Shown in pieces: positions 16,332 through 24,535 of a stretch of 64,000 nt of DNA. Each line of letters starts with the position of its first letter. Position 1 is the first letter of the stretch. This DNA is from Acidobacteriota bacterium. GTDB taxonomy: Bacteria > Acidobacteriota > Vicinamibacteria > Vicinamibacterales > CAVVIG01. Under the pieces are notes generated by a model that worked only from the letters and a program-made list of their open reading frames with translations, did no database searches and was not told where the DNA came from. Position numbers and translations under genes: made by a program. The stretch spans positions 62,001 through 126,000 of the forward strand of contig QHWB01000050.1 of assembly GCA_003222395.1 (NCBI GenBank). Direction: 5' to 3'.

Positions 16332-18824
16332 TTAATCCGTCCGCAGCGCGTCGAGGGGACTGAGGCGCGCGGCGCGGCGCGCGGGAATCCAGCACGCAAA
16401 CAGCGCGACGCTCATCAGTATCAGCGTCGTCGTCGCAATCACGCCAGGATCGCGCGGACCGACGCCGTACAACAGCGACTCGATGGCTCGGCCGCCGGCG
16501 AGCGCGACGCCAAGGCCTACCACCGCGCCGCCGAGCGCGACGGTCGCTCCCTGCCTCACGATCATGGCGCCGACGCTGCGCGGCTCCGCGCCGAGGGCCA
16601 TTCGGATGCCGATCTCGCCAGTACGTTGGCTCACCACGTACGACATCACGCCGTAGATACCGATCACGCCGAGCGCCAGCGTGACACTCGCCGCAATCGC
16701 CAGCAGGACCATCGTGAATGCCATCTGCGCCGAAGCGCGGTCGAGCGTCTCCTCCAGCGTGCGGACCTGCGCGATGGCGACGTCTCTGTCGACTCCATCG
16801 ATCGCGCCGCGCACCGACGGCAGCAGCGCGGCCGGCGGCGTCGCGGAACGCACGACGTAACCCATCACCGAAGTGTCGGGACCGATCAATGCGATCGCTG
16901 GAATGCCGGGTCCGCCGGCGATGGACATCGGCATGAACACCTGAGGAATGGCATCGGTTTCCTCCAGCGCGCGCGTGGGCGTGTTCGAGACGATGCCGAC
17001 GATGGTCAGCCACGTGAGGGTCGGCTGCCGGCCGGGGCGCGCGGGCGCGCGATTCGAGGCCACGTGCTGGCCGATTGGATCCTGGTTCGGGAAATACCGC
17101 TTCGCCATTGACTCGCTGACGACGACCACCGGCTCGTTCCGCTCGACGTCGCCTTTATCGATACCGCGACCGCGGACGATCCGCATGCCCATCGCCTCGA
17201 AGTAGCCGCCCGCGACGGCGACAAACGACGCGATCGGCGGCGGCGCAACGTTCGAATACGTTCGACCTTCGATCCGCAGCGTGTTGCCGAAACATCCGCC
17301 GGCAAGCGGCAGGCACGTGGACGCCGACGCGGCGGCGACGCCGGGCAGCGACGCCAGCCGGTCGAGCATTGCGCGATGCGCCGCGACGGCCGCTTCGCGC
17401 GTGCGATAGTCGCGTTCGGGCAATCCGATGACGAACGTCAGCGCGGATCGCGCGTCGAACCCGGGGTCGAGGGCCCGCAGCTTCTGAAAGCTGCGGACCA
17501 TGAGACCCGAGGAGACGAGCAGCACCAGCGCGAGCGCGACCTGTCCGGCCATCAACACATGGCGCATGCGGTGGCGGCTGCGGCTTGCCGTCGTGCCTCG
17601 CCCGATCTCGTGCAACGAGGTCGCAAGCTCGGCTCCACGCCACAGGGGAATCGCGCCGAACGACAGCGCCGCAATCGTGCTCAAGGCCAGCGCAAACGCG
17701 AGCGTCATCGCGCCGAGGCGAATTTCATGCAGGCGCGGAAGCGTCGCCGGTCCGTGCGCGACGAGCAGACCGACGGCCCCTGCGGCAACCGCCAGACCGA
17801 GAACGCCGCCGGCGAGCGACAGCAGCGCGCTCTCGCTGAGGAAGTAGCGAACGATCCCGAGTCGGCTTGCACCGAGCGCCCTGCGAACGGCGATCTCGCG
17901 CTGGCGCGCGTCGGATCGCACCAGGAACAGATTCGCCACGTTCGCCGACGCCACGAGCATCACGACGCCGACCGAGGCGAGCAGAAACCACAGCGCACGG
18001 GCAACGCCGCCGACTGTCGCGTCTATCAGCGTTCTGCCGGTGAAGACGAGCCCCGTTTCGACGTTCCCGATGGCATGGAGGTCCCCCGGAAAGGCATTCA
18101 CGACGTCGCCGATCAGACCGTTCAATTCTGCGCGCGCGCCGTCGAGCGACACGCCGTTCCGCAGCCGCGCGACGCCCTTGTAGCCCCACAGTCCGAAGCC
18201 CATCTCTCGCGCCAGCGGTTCGGCAATCCACATGTCGACGCGTGGATCCGGAAACGCGAACGAGGCCGGCATCACGCCAATCACTTGTGTGGATACGCCG
18301 CCGACCGTCAACATGCGTCCGACGATTCGGGCATCGCTGCCGTACCGCCTCGCCCACAGTCCGTGCGACAGCACTGCGACTGGTGATGCGCCAGGCCGGC
18401 CTTCTTCGGAGGTGAACCATCGCCCGGCCGCCGGCGCCACGCGCAGCACGGACGCGAGCGAAGTGCTCGCGCGCGCGAGACGAATGCGCTCCGGATCGCC
18501 GTCGCCGGTGAGCGTCATGTCGAACGTCCGGTAGATCGCAAGCGTCTCGAGCGTGCGCGAGCGTGCGGCGTACTGAAAGTAGAGGCCCTGCGTCAGCCCC
18601 ATCCCGGCCGGAAAGCGGAGGCGCTCGGAGCCATGGTCCAGCTCGATGAGCCGGTTGGATTCCGGATACGGCAGCGGGTTCAGCAGCACGCTCTGGACGA
18701 CGGCGAAAATAGACGCGTTCGCGCCGATCGCCAGCGCCAGGGTGAGTATGGCCGTGAGAGTGAAGAGCGGCGCACGCACCAGCCGTCGAGCCGCGTGCAG
18801 AATCTCCTGGCGGATCGCGTCCAT
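16332..18824 (-). CDS. ADOP-type FtsX/MacB permease
   Basis: 830 aa. It has the duplicated FtsX permease layout: an N-terminal membrane helix (LTAILTLALAIGANASIFAVV), a MacB periplasmic core domain, three helices, a repeat of the same module and three last helices with GEIGIRMALGAEPRSVGAMIV and the C-terminal PARRAARLSPLDALRTD. This is the acidobacterial duplicated orphan permease (ADOP) type, normally without a linked ATPase, and none is found here. It starts directly at the first helix without the extra N-terminal head domain present in many ADOPs. The substrate is unknown. Confidence 0.88.
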   Translation of the reverse strand: MDAIRQEILHAARRLVRAPLFTLTAILTLALAIGANASIFAVVQSVLLNPLPYPESNRLIELDHGSERLRFPAGMGLTQGLYFQYAARSRTLETLAIYRTFDMTLTGDGDPERIRLARASTSLASVLRVAPAAGRWFTSEEGRPGASPVAVLSHGLWARRYGSDARIVGRMLTVGGVSTQVIGVMPASFAFPDPRVDMWIAEPLAREMGFGLWGYKGVARLRNGVSLDGARAELNGLIGDVVNAFPGDLHAIGNVETGLVFTGRTLIDATVGGVARALWFLLASVGVVMLVASANVANLFLVRSDARQREIAVRRALGASRLGIVRYFLSESALLSLAGGVLGLAVAAGAVGLLVAHGPATLPRLHEIRLGAMTLAFALALSTIAALSFGAIPLWRGAELATSLHEIGRGTTASRSRHRMRHVLMAGQVALALVLLVSSGLMVRSFQKLRALDPGFDARSALTFVIGLPERDYRTREAAVAAHRAMLDRLASLPGVAAASASTCLPLAGGCFGNTLRIEGRTYSNVAPPPIASFVAVAGGYFEAMGMRIVRGRGIDKGDVERNEPVVVVSESMAKRYFPNQDPIGQHVASNRAPARPGRQPTLTWLTIVGIVSNTPTRALEETDAIPQVFMPMSIAGGPGIPAIALIGPDTSVMGYVVRSATPPAALLPSVRGAIDGVDRDVAIAQVRTLEETLDRASAQMAFTMVLLAIAASVTLALGVIGIYGVMSYVVSQRTGEIGIRMALGAEPRSVGAMIVRQGATVALGGAVVGLGVALAGGRAIESLLYGVGPRDPGVIATTTLILMSVALFACWIPARRAARLSPLDALRTD

Positions 18825-18918
18825 GGGTTCATTGGACGACGCGGGATGGCTATTCGTTTGGGCTCGGGGTTCGGGGTCTTGGTTCCGGGTTTGGGGTTCG
18901 GGGTCGAGCTGCGATCGG

Positions 18919-18953
18919 GATCTGCTCGGCGGGGTGTGGGCGCCGAGCAGATC
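18919..18953. terminator. Strong hairpin downstream of the subtilase gene
   Basis: A perfect 13-base stem (GATCTGCTCGGCG 18919-18931 with 18941-18953) and a 9-base loop. It lies 28-62 bases past the stop of the minus-strand subtilase. There is no T tract, so intrinsic termination is uncertain. The flank 18868-18905 is a low-complexity GGGTTCGGGG-type run. Confidence 0.45.
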
Positions 18954-18980
18954 TCGAGTCGCAGTCGCGCGATCGCCGCG

Positions 18981-20873
18981 TTACGGATTCTTCGAAACGG
19001 AATTCGCCGTGACCGACGAACCGGTCGATGTCGTCGAGCCCTGCACGTTCTTAAAGGCGATCGTGTCCGGAGTCGCGCCGCTCGTGCTCCCCCAGATGAC
19101 CGTCTTGCCCGACGACGTGCCGACCGTGTCGCTGCCCCAGATGACCGTATCGGCCCACGACTGCGGATCGCTCCAGACAGTGTTGCTGCCCCAGATCACC
19201 GTGTCGCTCCAGGTGACCTGACTGCCCCAGATGACGGTCGACGCCCACGCGGGCTGATTGTACGAAACGGTGCTGCCCCAGATCACCGTGCTGCCCCAGA
19301 TGACGGTCTGATTCCAGCTGTAATAGTCGCCGCCGATCTTCGTCCACGGCGAAGGCGGGGTGGTGAGCCACATCGTGCCCTGCGGCGCCGCGGTGTTGAC
19401 GGTGCGCCCCAGATCGATGGCGCCCTTCGTGTTCAGCGAACCGGCGCCCTTTCTGAGCGGGTCGTACTCGATGCCTGCGTCGTCGTGAATCGACAGCGCG
19501 GTATGCTGCAGGATGGCTTTGACGCTGTTCGGCGTCAGCGACGGACGCGCCGGGTACCCATTGGCGTATCGATTGGCCTCGAGCATCAGCGCAATCGAGC
19601 CGGTCGTCACCGCAGTTGCCATGCTGGTGCCGCTCAGCAGCATGTAGTCGTCATCGTCGGCCTTCAAACTCGGGTACGTCTGGTACAGGTATCCGTTCCT
19701 CGCGGCTGTCGCGACGATGTTATGGCCCGGGCTGACGATATCCGGCTTCGCGTACGCGTCGTACCAGGTTGGACCTGCCGAACTGTAGTCCGCGATTCGA
19801 TCGTCGTCGCGCGGCACCGTATTCTGGATCTTGACCGCTCCGACGGTGATCGCCGACGGTGCGTTGCCGGGCGACGTGATGCCGGCATATCCCGGCTCGC
19901 CGGTCTTCGGGTTCTTGCCGTAGTTGCCGGCCGCAGCAACGACGACGATTCCCGCTCGCGACGCGCGTTCAACCGCTTGCACGAGCGGGTCGGACGACGC
20001 CGGCTCGTAGATCGGATGGCCGAGCGACAGGTTGATGATGTCGATACCAAGCGTCGATTTGTTGGCGACCGCGAAGTCGACCGCGCGGATCACGTCGCTC
20101 GTGAGACCCGCACCGGTTTTGTCGAGCACTTTGAGGATGACGAACTTCACCTTCGGCGCGAGTCCGCGGTACGACGAGTTGTACGACATCGCGCCGGAGC
20201 CGCCGATCGTGCCCGCTACGTGCGTTCCATGTCCGTACTCGTCGGACAACGGCGCGGCAACGGACGCTCCGTTTCTGAAATCGTAAGATGCGACCACCCG
20301 GTTGTAGAAGTCCGAGGAGTTTTCCAGACCCGAATCGATGACCGCCACGCCGATGCCTTTACCCGTCCAGCTCGTGCTGTCGACGCCAAGCGTCTGCCGC
20401 AGGATCGCTGGCGAGACGACCGGCCCTGACGTGTCTGCGCCGCCCGGCAAGATGATCCCGAGAACGTTCACGACGGCACCAAGGAGTCCTCCGACCACGC
20501 CGCCGAGAAGGCCGTGGGCGCGGACGACTGCGTCGCGTGAGACCGAGACGACGCCGTCGTGGCTTCCGAACGTCTCGAGGTCCTCGCCGCGAACGACGGC
20601 CGTGATGGCGTCGATCGAATCATGTTCCGCGAGAATTTGATCGCCGCGTGCGGCGAGCGCGCTGCGCACCGCAGACCGCGAACCGGGACGGACGCTGATG
20701 ATGACGCGCTGCGGATCGCGCGAGCCCGCGTCGGCTGCCGCCTGCAGGCTGAGGTCGAGCCGCAGATGCTTCCGCGCGGTGCGTGAGGTGGCTGTCGTGT
20801 TCGTGCTCGTACCAGCGAGCGCGACGACGGCGACACCAACTGCGATACACGTATTGCGAAACCAGATCGTCAT
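18981..20873 (-). CDS. Secreted S8 subtilase with TVIWGS C-terminal repeats
   Basis: 630 aa from ATG 20873. The order is signal/anchor helix (about 3-20), I9-like propeptide region (RVIISVRPGSRSAVRSALAA), a hydrophobic Gly/Val-rich stretch (120-145), and a catalytic domain with Asp180 (AVIDSG), His215 (EYGHGTHVAG) and Ser417 (LSGTSMAT). After the protease, residues 521-596 hold six exact TVIWGS copies and related units, followed by a Ser/Thr-rich tail. An upstream in-frame start (20972) adds 33 residues with no signal character. No clear Shine-Dalgarno is seen. The gene lies between an HD-GYP gene and an ADOP gene, all on the minus strand but widely spaced. Confidence 0.88.
   Translation of the reverse strand: MTIWFRNTCIAVGVAVVALAGTSTNTTATSRTARKHLRLDLSLQAAADAGSRDPQRVIISVRPGSRSAVRSALAARGDQILAEHDSIDAITAVVRGEDLETFGSHDGVVSVSRDAVVRAHGLLGGVVGGLLGAVVNVLGIILPGGADTSGPVVSPAILRQTLGVDSTSWTGKGIGVAVIDSGLENSSDFYNRVVASYDFRNGASVAAPLSDEYGHGTHVAGTIGGSGAMSYNSSYRGLAPKVKFVILKVLDKTGAGLTSDVIRAVDFAVANKSTLGIDIINLSLGHPIYEPASSDPLVQAVERASRAGIVVVAAAGNYGKNPKTGEPGYAGITSPGNAPSAITVGAVKIQNTVPRDDDRIADYSSAGPTWYDAYAKPDIVSPGHNIVATAARNGYLYQTYPSLKADDDDYMLLSGTSMATAVTTGSIALMLEANRYANGYPARPSLTPNSVKAILQHTALSIHDDAGIEYDPLRKGAGSLNTKGAIDLGRTVNTAAPQGTMWLTTPPSPWTKIGGDYYSWNQTVIWGSTVIWGSTVSYNQPAWASTVIWGSQVTWSDTVIWGSNTVWSDPQSWADTVIWGSDTVGTSSGKTVIWGSTSGATPDTIAFKNVQGSTTSTGSSVTANSVSKNP
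19086..19307 (-). repeat. Coding repeat encoding six TVIWGS units
   Basis: Within the subtilase gene. Exact TVIWGS copies start at residues 523, 529, 546, 558, 576 and 591, separated by 0-11 residue spacers that often contain WSD or WAD. On the plus strand the DNA shows recurrent CCCCAGAT-type words (reverse complement of ATCTGGGG), so similarity is kept at both DNA and protein level. Confidence 0.9.
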
Positions 20874-21067
20874 ACTGTTCCAGTCATTGGAAAGAGAGAA
20901 GTAATCACTCGGGATTGAATGGCAATGCTTGCGCCAGCGGCCGCGTGACCGCATCGACGCGCTAAACGTCAACGAGCCAAACGCTTAACCAGTCCCCCTG
21001 CTAATTTCGTCAGAAGTGCAGCCGCGTGCATCGATGATCTGTTTTTCGACGCGGCCGATGAAGGACT

Positions 21068-23008
21068 CTATCGAACTGTTGCGCTCATTGACGTTATCGA
21101 CGAAGCGCGATTCTGAGACATGCGTGCGTCGTTTCGGGACGCCGTCGGCACCAGCCCGGTGTCGGCCATCACGCGCGCGGCGGCCTCGACGAGGCGTTTG
21201 TGGCGCTCGTCGAACGCGTTCGGCGCAGCCGCATAGAAGCTGAGCACGCCGCTCGTGCGCCCGTGCGCGTCGACGCGCACTGCCAGCGCGCTTCGCAGCG
21301 AGCTCTGCTCGCGGACTGCGGCATCGAGATCCAGCCGCGCATCCGAATTCAGAATGGTTTGGCCCGTCGCCGCGACCCAGCCGCTGAGCCGCTCGCCCAG
21401 AGGAATCGGCTCCATCGGATCTCCCGTCGCCGCCGGATCGGACGCGTAGATCGCAACGAGCGCATCGTCGGCAACGTCGTAGGCGTAGAGCACGAATGCC
21501 GAGGCCGGAAGCTGCTTGCTCAAGTGAGCCCAGAGCAGCTCGCCGAGCGCGGGCGGTGGAGTGGCGGCAGCGGCGCGTCCGAGATCGAAGAACGCTCGAA
21601 GATGCTGCGCGTCGCCCCACGGCTCGCCGGCGTCGTGACCTGCGCCCGCCGGCGCCGTCGCGGTCGATGCGGTCCGCTTGACCGGCTTCGGCGACGGCGC
21701 GGCGACTCCAGCTCCGTGAAGCGAAAAGAACATATCGACCACGCGCGGGTCGTACATCGTTCCGCGCCGGTCCGCGACGATCTGAAGCGCGTCGGCGTCG
21801 CTCAGGCGCGGACGGTACGGCCGGTCGGAGGTGAGCGCGTCGAAGCAGTCGACGACGGCGAGGATCCGCGCGCCGATCGGAATCGTGTCGCCGGTGAGGC
21901 CGTCCGGATAACCTTTCCCGTCCCAGTTCTCGTGATGGTGGCGCACGATCGGCGTGACGGCGTACGGAAAGCCGATCACCGACAGAATGTCGGCGCCGAT
22001 CGCCGCGTGCCGCTTCATGATTTCGTACTCGGCGGGCGTGAGCCTGCCCGGCTTGTTCAGGATGTGCTCCGGAATTGCGAGCTTGCCCACATCGTGCAGC
22101 AGCGCCGCGGCCTTGATGGCCTGGATCTCGCCGTCATCGTCGACCTGCAGCGCCTGCGCGAGGCGCACCGCCTCGTCCTGCACCCGGCGCACGTGGTCGT
22201 GCGTCACCTGATCCTTCGCATCGACCGCCTGCGCGAGCGCTTCGATGGCGGCGACGTATACGCGATTGACCTTCCCGAGATGGTTGATTTGATCCTGCGC
22301 GCGGCCGAGCGCGTGCCGACACGTCATGTACAGGATCAGCGGCAGCGGCGCGATGAGCAGGAGCACGTCGAACCGGTTCAGGAGCGTGAGCACCAAGAAG
22401 AGCATGGCGCCGAACACGCCGCCGAAATAGCTGACCCACAGGCCAAGGAAGTGCTCGCGCCAGACCGAGATCACCGGCTTTTTCCGTTCGAAGCCGACCG
22501 CAATCGCGACGATGCCGGTGTTCAACCCGAAGTCGAGGGCGCCGAACAGCGCGAGCAGCGCGAGCAGACGAGGCGCCGCGAACGAGCCTTCGAGCAGCGG
22601 CCGGCTCCCGGCCAGCGCGAAGAACGCCTGCGTGGCACTCCACATCGCGATCGCCGCCGTCGACACGTTGAAGAGAACGCGGTGCGCCGTCTTGCGGCTG
22701 AAGACCATGCGATACGACAGCACGAGCGCGTCGAGCGCAGCGGTCGCGGCGCCGGCGGAAGGCCCGAACAACAGACCGGTCGAGAAAATGAAGGTGTCGG
22801 AGATCGAAAAGCTGATCGGCATCTCGGGGATGCGCAGCGTCGCCCATCCGCTGGCGGCGGTGAGCAGGACGAGGATCAGCCATTCGATGCCGACGGGATG
22901 GACGACGAGATCTCGAATGGAGTATGCGAGCACCGCGACGCCGGCACACGTGATGCCGACGACGTACATCGTGCCGCGCCCGGGCGATCGGGCGGGTTCC
23001 TGGGCCAT
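21068..23008 (-). CDS. Membrane HD-GYP protein with C-terminal GAF domain
   Basis: 646 aa. Six to eight membrane helices in residues 15-235 form an MASE-like sensor. An HD-GYP domain (about 245-425) carries HDHVRR, LLHDVGKLAIPEHIL and HHHENWDGKGYPDGL, the residues expected for a c-di-GMP phosphodiesterase. A low-complexity linker and a GAF-like domain (about 480-620: LSGWVAATGQTILNSDARLD, VRVDAHGRTSGVLSFYA) follow. The GAF domain placed after the HD-GYP domain is less usual. A 194-base gap without a gene separates it from the downstream subtilase. Confidence 0.88.
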   Translation of the reverse strand: MAQEPARSPGRGTMYVVGITCAGVAVLAYSIRDLVVHPVGIEWLILVLLTAASGWATLRIPEMPISFSISDTFIFSTGLLFGPSAGAATAALDALVLSYRMVFSRKTAHRVLFNVSTAAIAMWSATQAFFALAGSRPLLEGSFAAPRLLALLALFGALDFGLNTGIVAIAVGFERKKPVISVWREHFLGLWVSYFGGVFGAMLFLVLTLLNRFDVLLLIAPLPLILYMTCRHALGRAQDQINHLGKVNRVYVAAIEALAQAVDAKDQVTHDHVRRVQDEAVRLAQALQVDDDGEIQAIKAAALLHDVGKLAIPEHILNKPGRLTPAEYEIMKRHAAIGADILSVIGFPYAVTPIVRHHHENWDGKGYPDGLTGDTIPIGARILAVVDCFDALTSDRPYRPRLSDADALQIVADRRGTMYDPRVVDMFFSLHGAGVAAPSPKPVKRTASTATAPAGAGHDAGEPWGDAQHLRAFFDLGRAAAATPPPALGELLWAHLSKQLPASAFVLYAYDVADDALVAIYASDPAATGDPMEPIPLGERLSGWVAATGQTILNSDARLDLDAAVREQSSLRSALAVRVDAHGRTSGVLSFYAAAPNAFDERHKRLVEAAARVMADTGLVPTASRNDARMSQNRASSITSMSATVR

Positions 23009-23041
23009 CGGTACCCTTATCGGCGGTCCGGGCGGGTCGCT

Positions 23042-23067
23042 ATTCCCCGACGGCGCTCGCGGGGAAT
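23042..23067. terminator. Hairpin between DinB and HD-GYP genes
   Basis: Perfect 8-base stem ATTCCCCG (23042-23049) with CGGGGAAT (23060-23067) and a 10-base loop. It lies upstream of the DinB stop and just beyond the HD-GYP start, with no T run. It is a possible terminator for none or either strand; the role is uncertain. Confidence 0.3.
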
Positions 23068-23097
23068 CAGCGTGAAACGGCGTGCAGCGCTGGCAAC

Positions 23098-23610
23098 TTA
23101 CTTCTTTTTGTTCTTGCGCGCCGCGTCGAGCGCCACCTGGATCTGCTCGGCGTGCTTATGGGCGTGGGAGGAGTAGATCTCGAGCCAGCGTTCGGTCGAG
23201 TACGAGCCGTGCTCGGTGTGCGTGCCTTGACGACGCCAGTCGGCGTCGGCCATTCGTTCGAGCAGTTCGGCCGTCGTGCGCCGCGCCGCCTTGAACGCGT
23301 CGAGCGACGCTTCGGTCGGGCGATCGGCGTAGTGCAGCTTTCGCGCGAACTCGTCCTGATCGAAGCCGACGATCTGCGGATTGTCGACGACCAGCAGAAG
23401 GCGGAGGCGGATTGCCGCGGTCATCTCGCTGTCGGCGAGGTGATGCACGACTTCGCGGGCCGACCACTTGCCCGGCTTCGGATGAACGTCCAGCTCCTCG
23501 TCGGTCGCGCCGGTCAGCGCTTCGGACACTACTCGATAGCCGTCTTTGTACATCGCGATCAGCTTCTTGCGGGTCTCGGAATCCATCGCAGTGTCACCGC
23601 TCCTGATCAT
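23098..23610 (-). CDS. DinB-like four-helix protein
   Basis: 170 aa of the DinB/DUF664 superfamily of metal-binding helical bundles. Candidate metal ligands are the histidines in EVVHHLADSE and the pair in SSHAHKHAEQI near the C-terminus. A known activity (thiol or bacillithiol S-transferase) exists for some relatives but cannot be assigned here. ATG 23610 is used; an inner ATG at 23586 (MDSETRKK) is equally possible, giving 162 aa. The tail is basic (ARKNKKK). Confidence 0.82.
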   Translation of the reverse strand: MIRSGDTAMDSETRKKLIAMYKDGYRVVSEALTGATDEELDVHPKPGKWSAREVVHHLADSEMTAAIRLRLLLVVDNPQIVGFDQDEFARKLHYADRPTEASLDAFKAARRTTAELLERMADADWRRQGTHTEHGSYSTERWLEIYSSHAHKHAEQIQVALDAARKNKKK

Positions 23611-23646
23611 GATCCCCTCATAGCGGGGGCCGTCGTGTTCGCTTCA

Positions 23647-24510
23647 CTAGCCACGTGTCTTCGCGATCCCCGGCGCGGCGGCTTCCTGCGGCGTGGCCGG
23701 CTCGAGATGATGCGTCACGAGGTGCGCGCGCAGACGCTCGAACGCTTCGGCCGGCGTGTCGCATTTCGTGAGCAGCCCCAGATCGTCCTCGGCGATCGCA
23801 CCCCACTCGGCCATCGGTTTGAAATGAAGCACGTGCGACCAGTAGTCGCGGCCGTACAGGATGACTTCGATCTTCTTCGACAGCTTGTCGGTCTGCACGA
23901 GGGTGAGGATCTCGAACAGCTCGTCGCACGTGCCGAAGCCGCCGGGGAAAATGACGAGCGCCTTCGCCAGGTACGCGAACCAGAACTTGCGCATGAAGAA
24001 GTAATGAAACTCGAAATGCAGCCCCTCGGTGATGTACGGATTGGCGCCCTGTTCGAACGGCAGCCGGATGTTGAGGCCGATCGTCTTCCCGCCCGCTTCA
24101 CGCGCGCCGCGGTTGGCGGCCTCCATGATGCCGGGGCCGCCGCCGGAGGTGACGACGAAGCGATGATTCTCCGACTGCAGGGTGAGACTCCACGACGTCA
24201 GCAGCCGCGCGAGCTCGCGCGCGTCCTCGTAGTAGCGCGCCCACTCGACCGCCTTGCGGCTCTTGGTCAGCTCCTGTTCGTACTTCGCGTCGGCGCTGCG
24301 GTCGCCGCGCGCCCGCAGCGTCTGCAGCGCGCGCTCGGCGCGCTCGCGGCTGTCGACGCGCGCCGATCCGAAGAAGACGACCGTGTCCTGAATCTTCTGA
24401 TCCTTGAAACGCCTGAGCGGCTCGAGGTACTCCGAGAGAATGCGAATCGGGCGCGCCTCGTCGCTCTCGAGGAAGTCTGGCGACAAGTACGCCATCGGCT
24501 GCTGCGACAT
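23647..24510 (-). CDS. LOG-family nucleotide phosphoribohydrolase-like protein
   Basis: 287 aa with a Rossmann fold. The diagnostic motifs are GGGPGIMEAANRGA (123 onward) and PGGFGTCDELFE (189 onward), the PGGxGT motif of LOG and former 'lysine decarboxylase' proteins. LOG enzymes cleave nucleoside 5'-monophosphates at the N-glycosidic bond. An N-terminal extension of about 100 residues, rich in charged helices, precedes the core, as in the longer bacterial subgroup. ATG 24510 is preceded by TACATT at 6 bases on the minus strand, so it looks leaderless. Confidence 0.85.
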   Translation of the reverse strand: MSQQPMAYLSPDFLESDEARPIRILSEYLEPLRRFKDQKIQDTVVFFGSARVDSRERAERALQTLRARGDRSADAKYEQELTKSRKAVEWARYYEDARELARLLTSWSLTLQSENHRFVVTSGGGPGIMEAANRGAREAGGKTIGLNIRLPFEQGANPYITEGLHFEFHYFFMRKFWFAYLAKALVIFPGGFGTCDELFEILTLVQTDKLSKKIEVILYGRDYWSHVLHFKPMAEWGAIAEDDLGLLTKCDTPAEAFERLRAHLVTHHLEPATPQEAAAPGIAKTRG

Positions 24511-24535
24511 AACGGCAATGTATCATCACAATGCT
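24511..24535. promoter_or_regulatory. 25-bp divergent region with two overlapping -10 elements
   Basis: For the minus-strand LOG gene, TACATT covers 24522-24517, six bases before its ATG. For the plus-strand amidohydrolase, TATCAT covers 24521-24526, nine bases before its ATG. The two hexamers overlap by two bases, so both -35 regions lie inside the opposite gene and the promoters should compete. Confidence 0.5.

Noticed and set aside
18633-20429. 598-aa plus-strand frame opposite the subtilase
   Set aside because: Antisense shadow; the minus strand has an intact subtilase with all catalytic residues.
21200-23176. 658-aa frame antisense to the HD-GYP gene
   Set aside because: Shadow with no recognizable domain.
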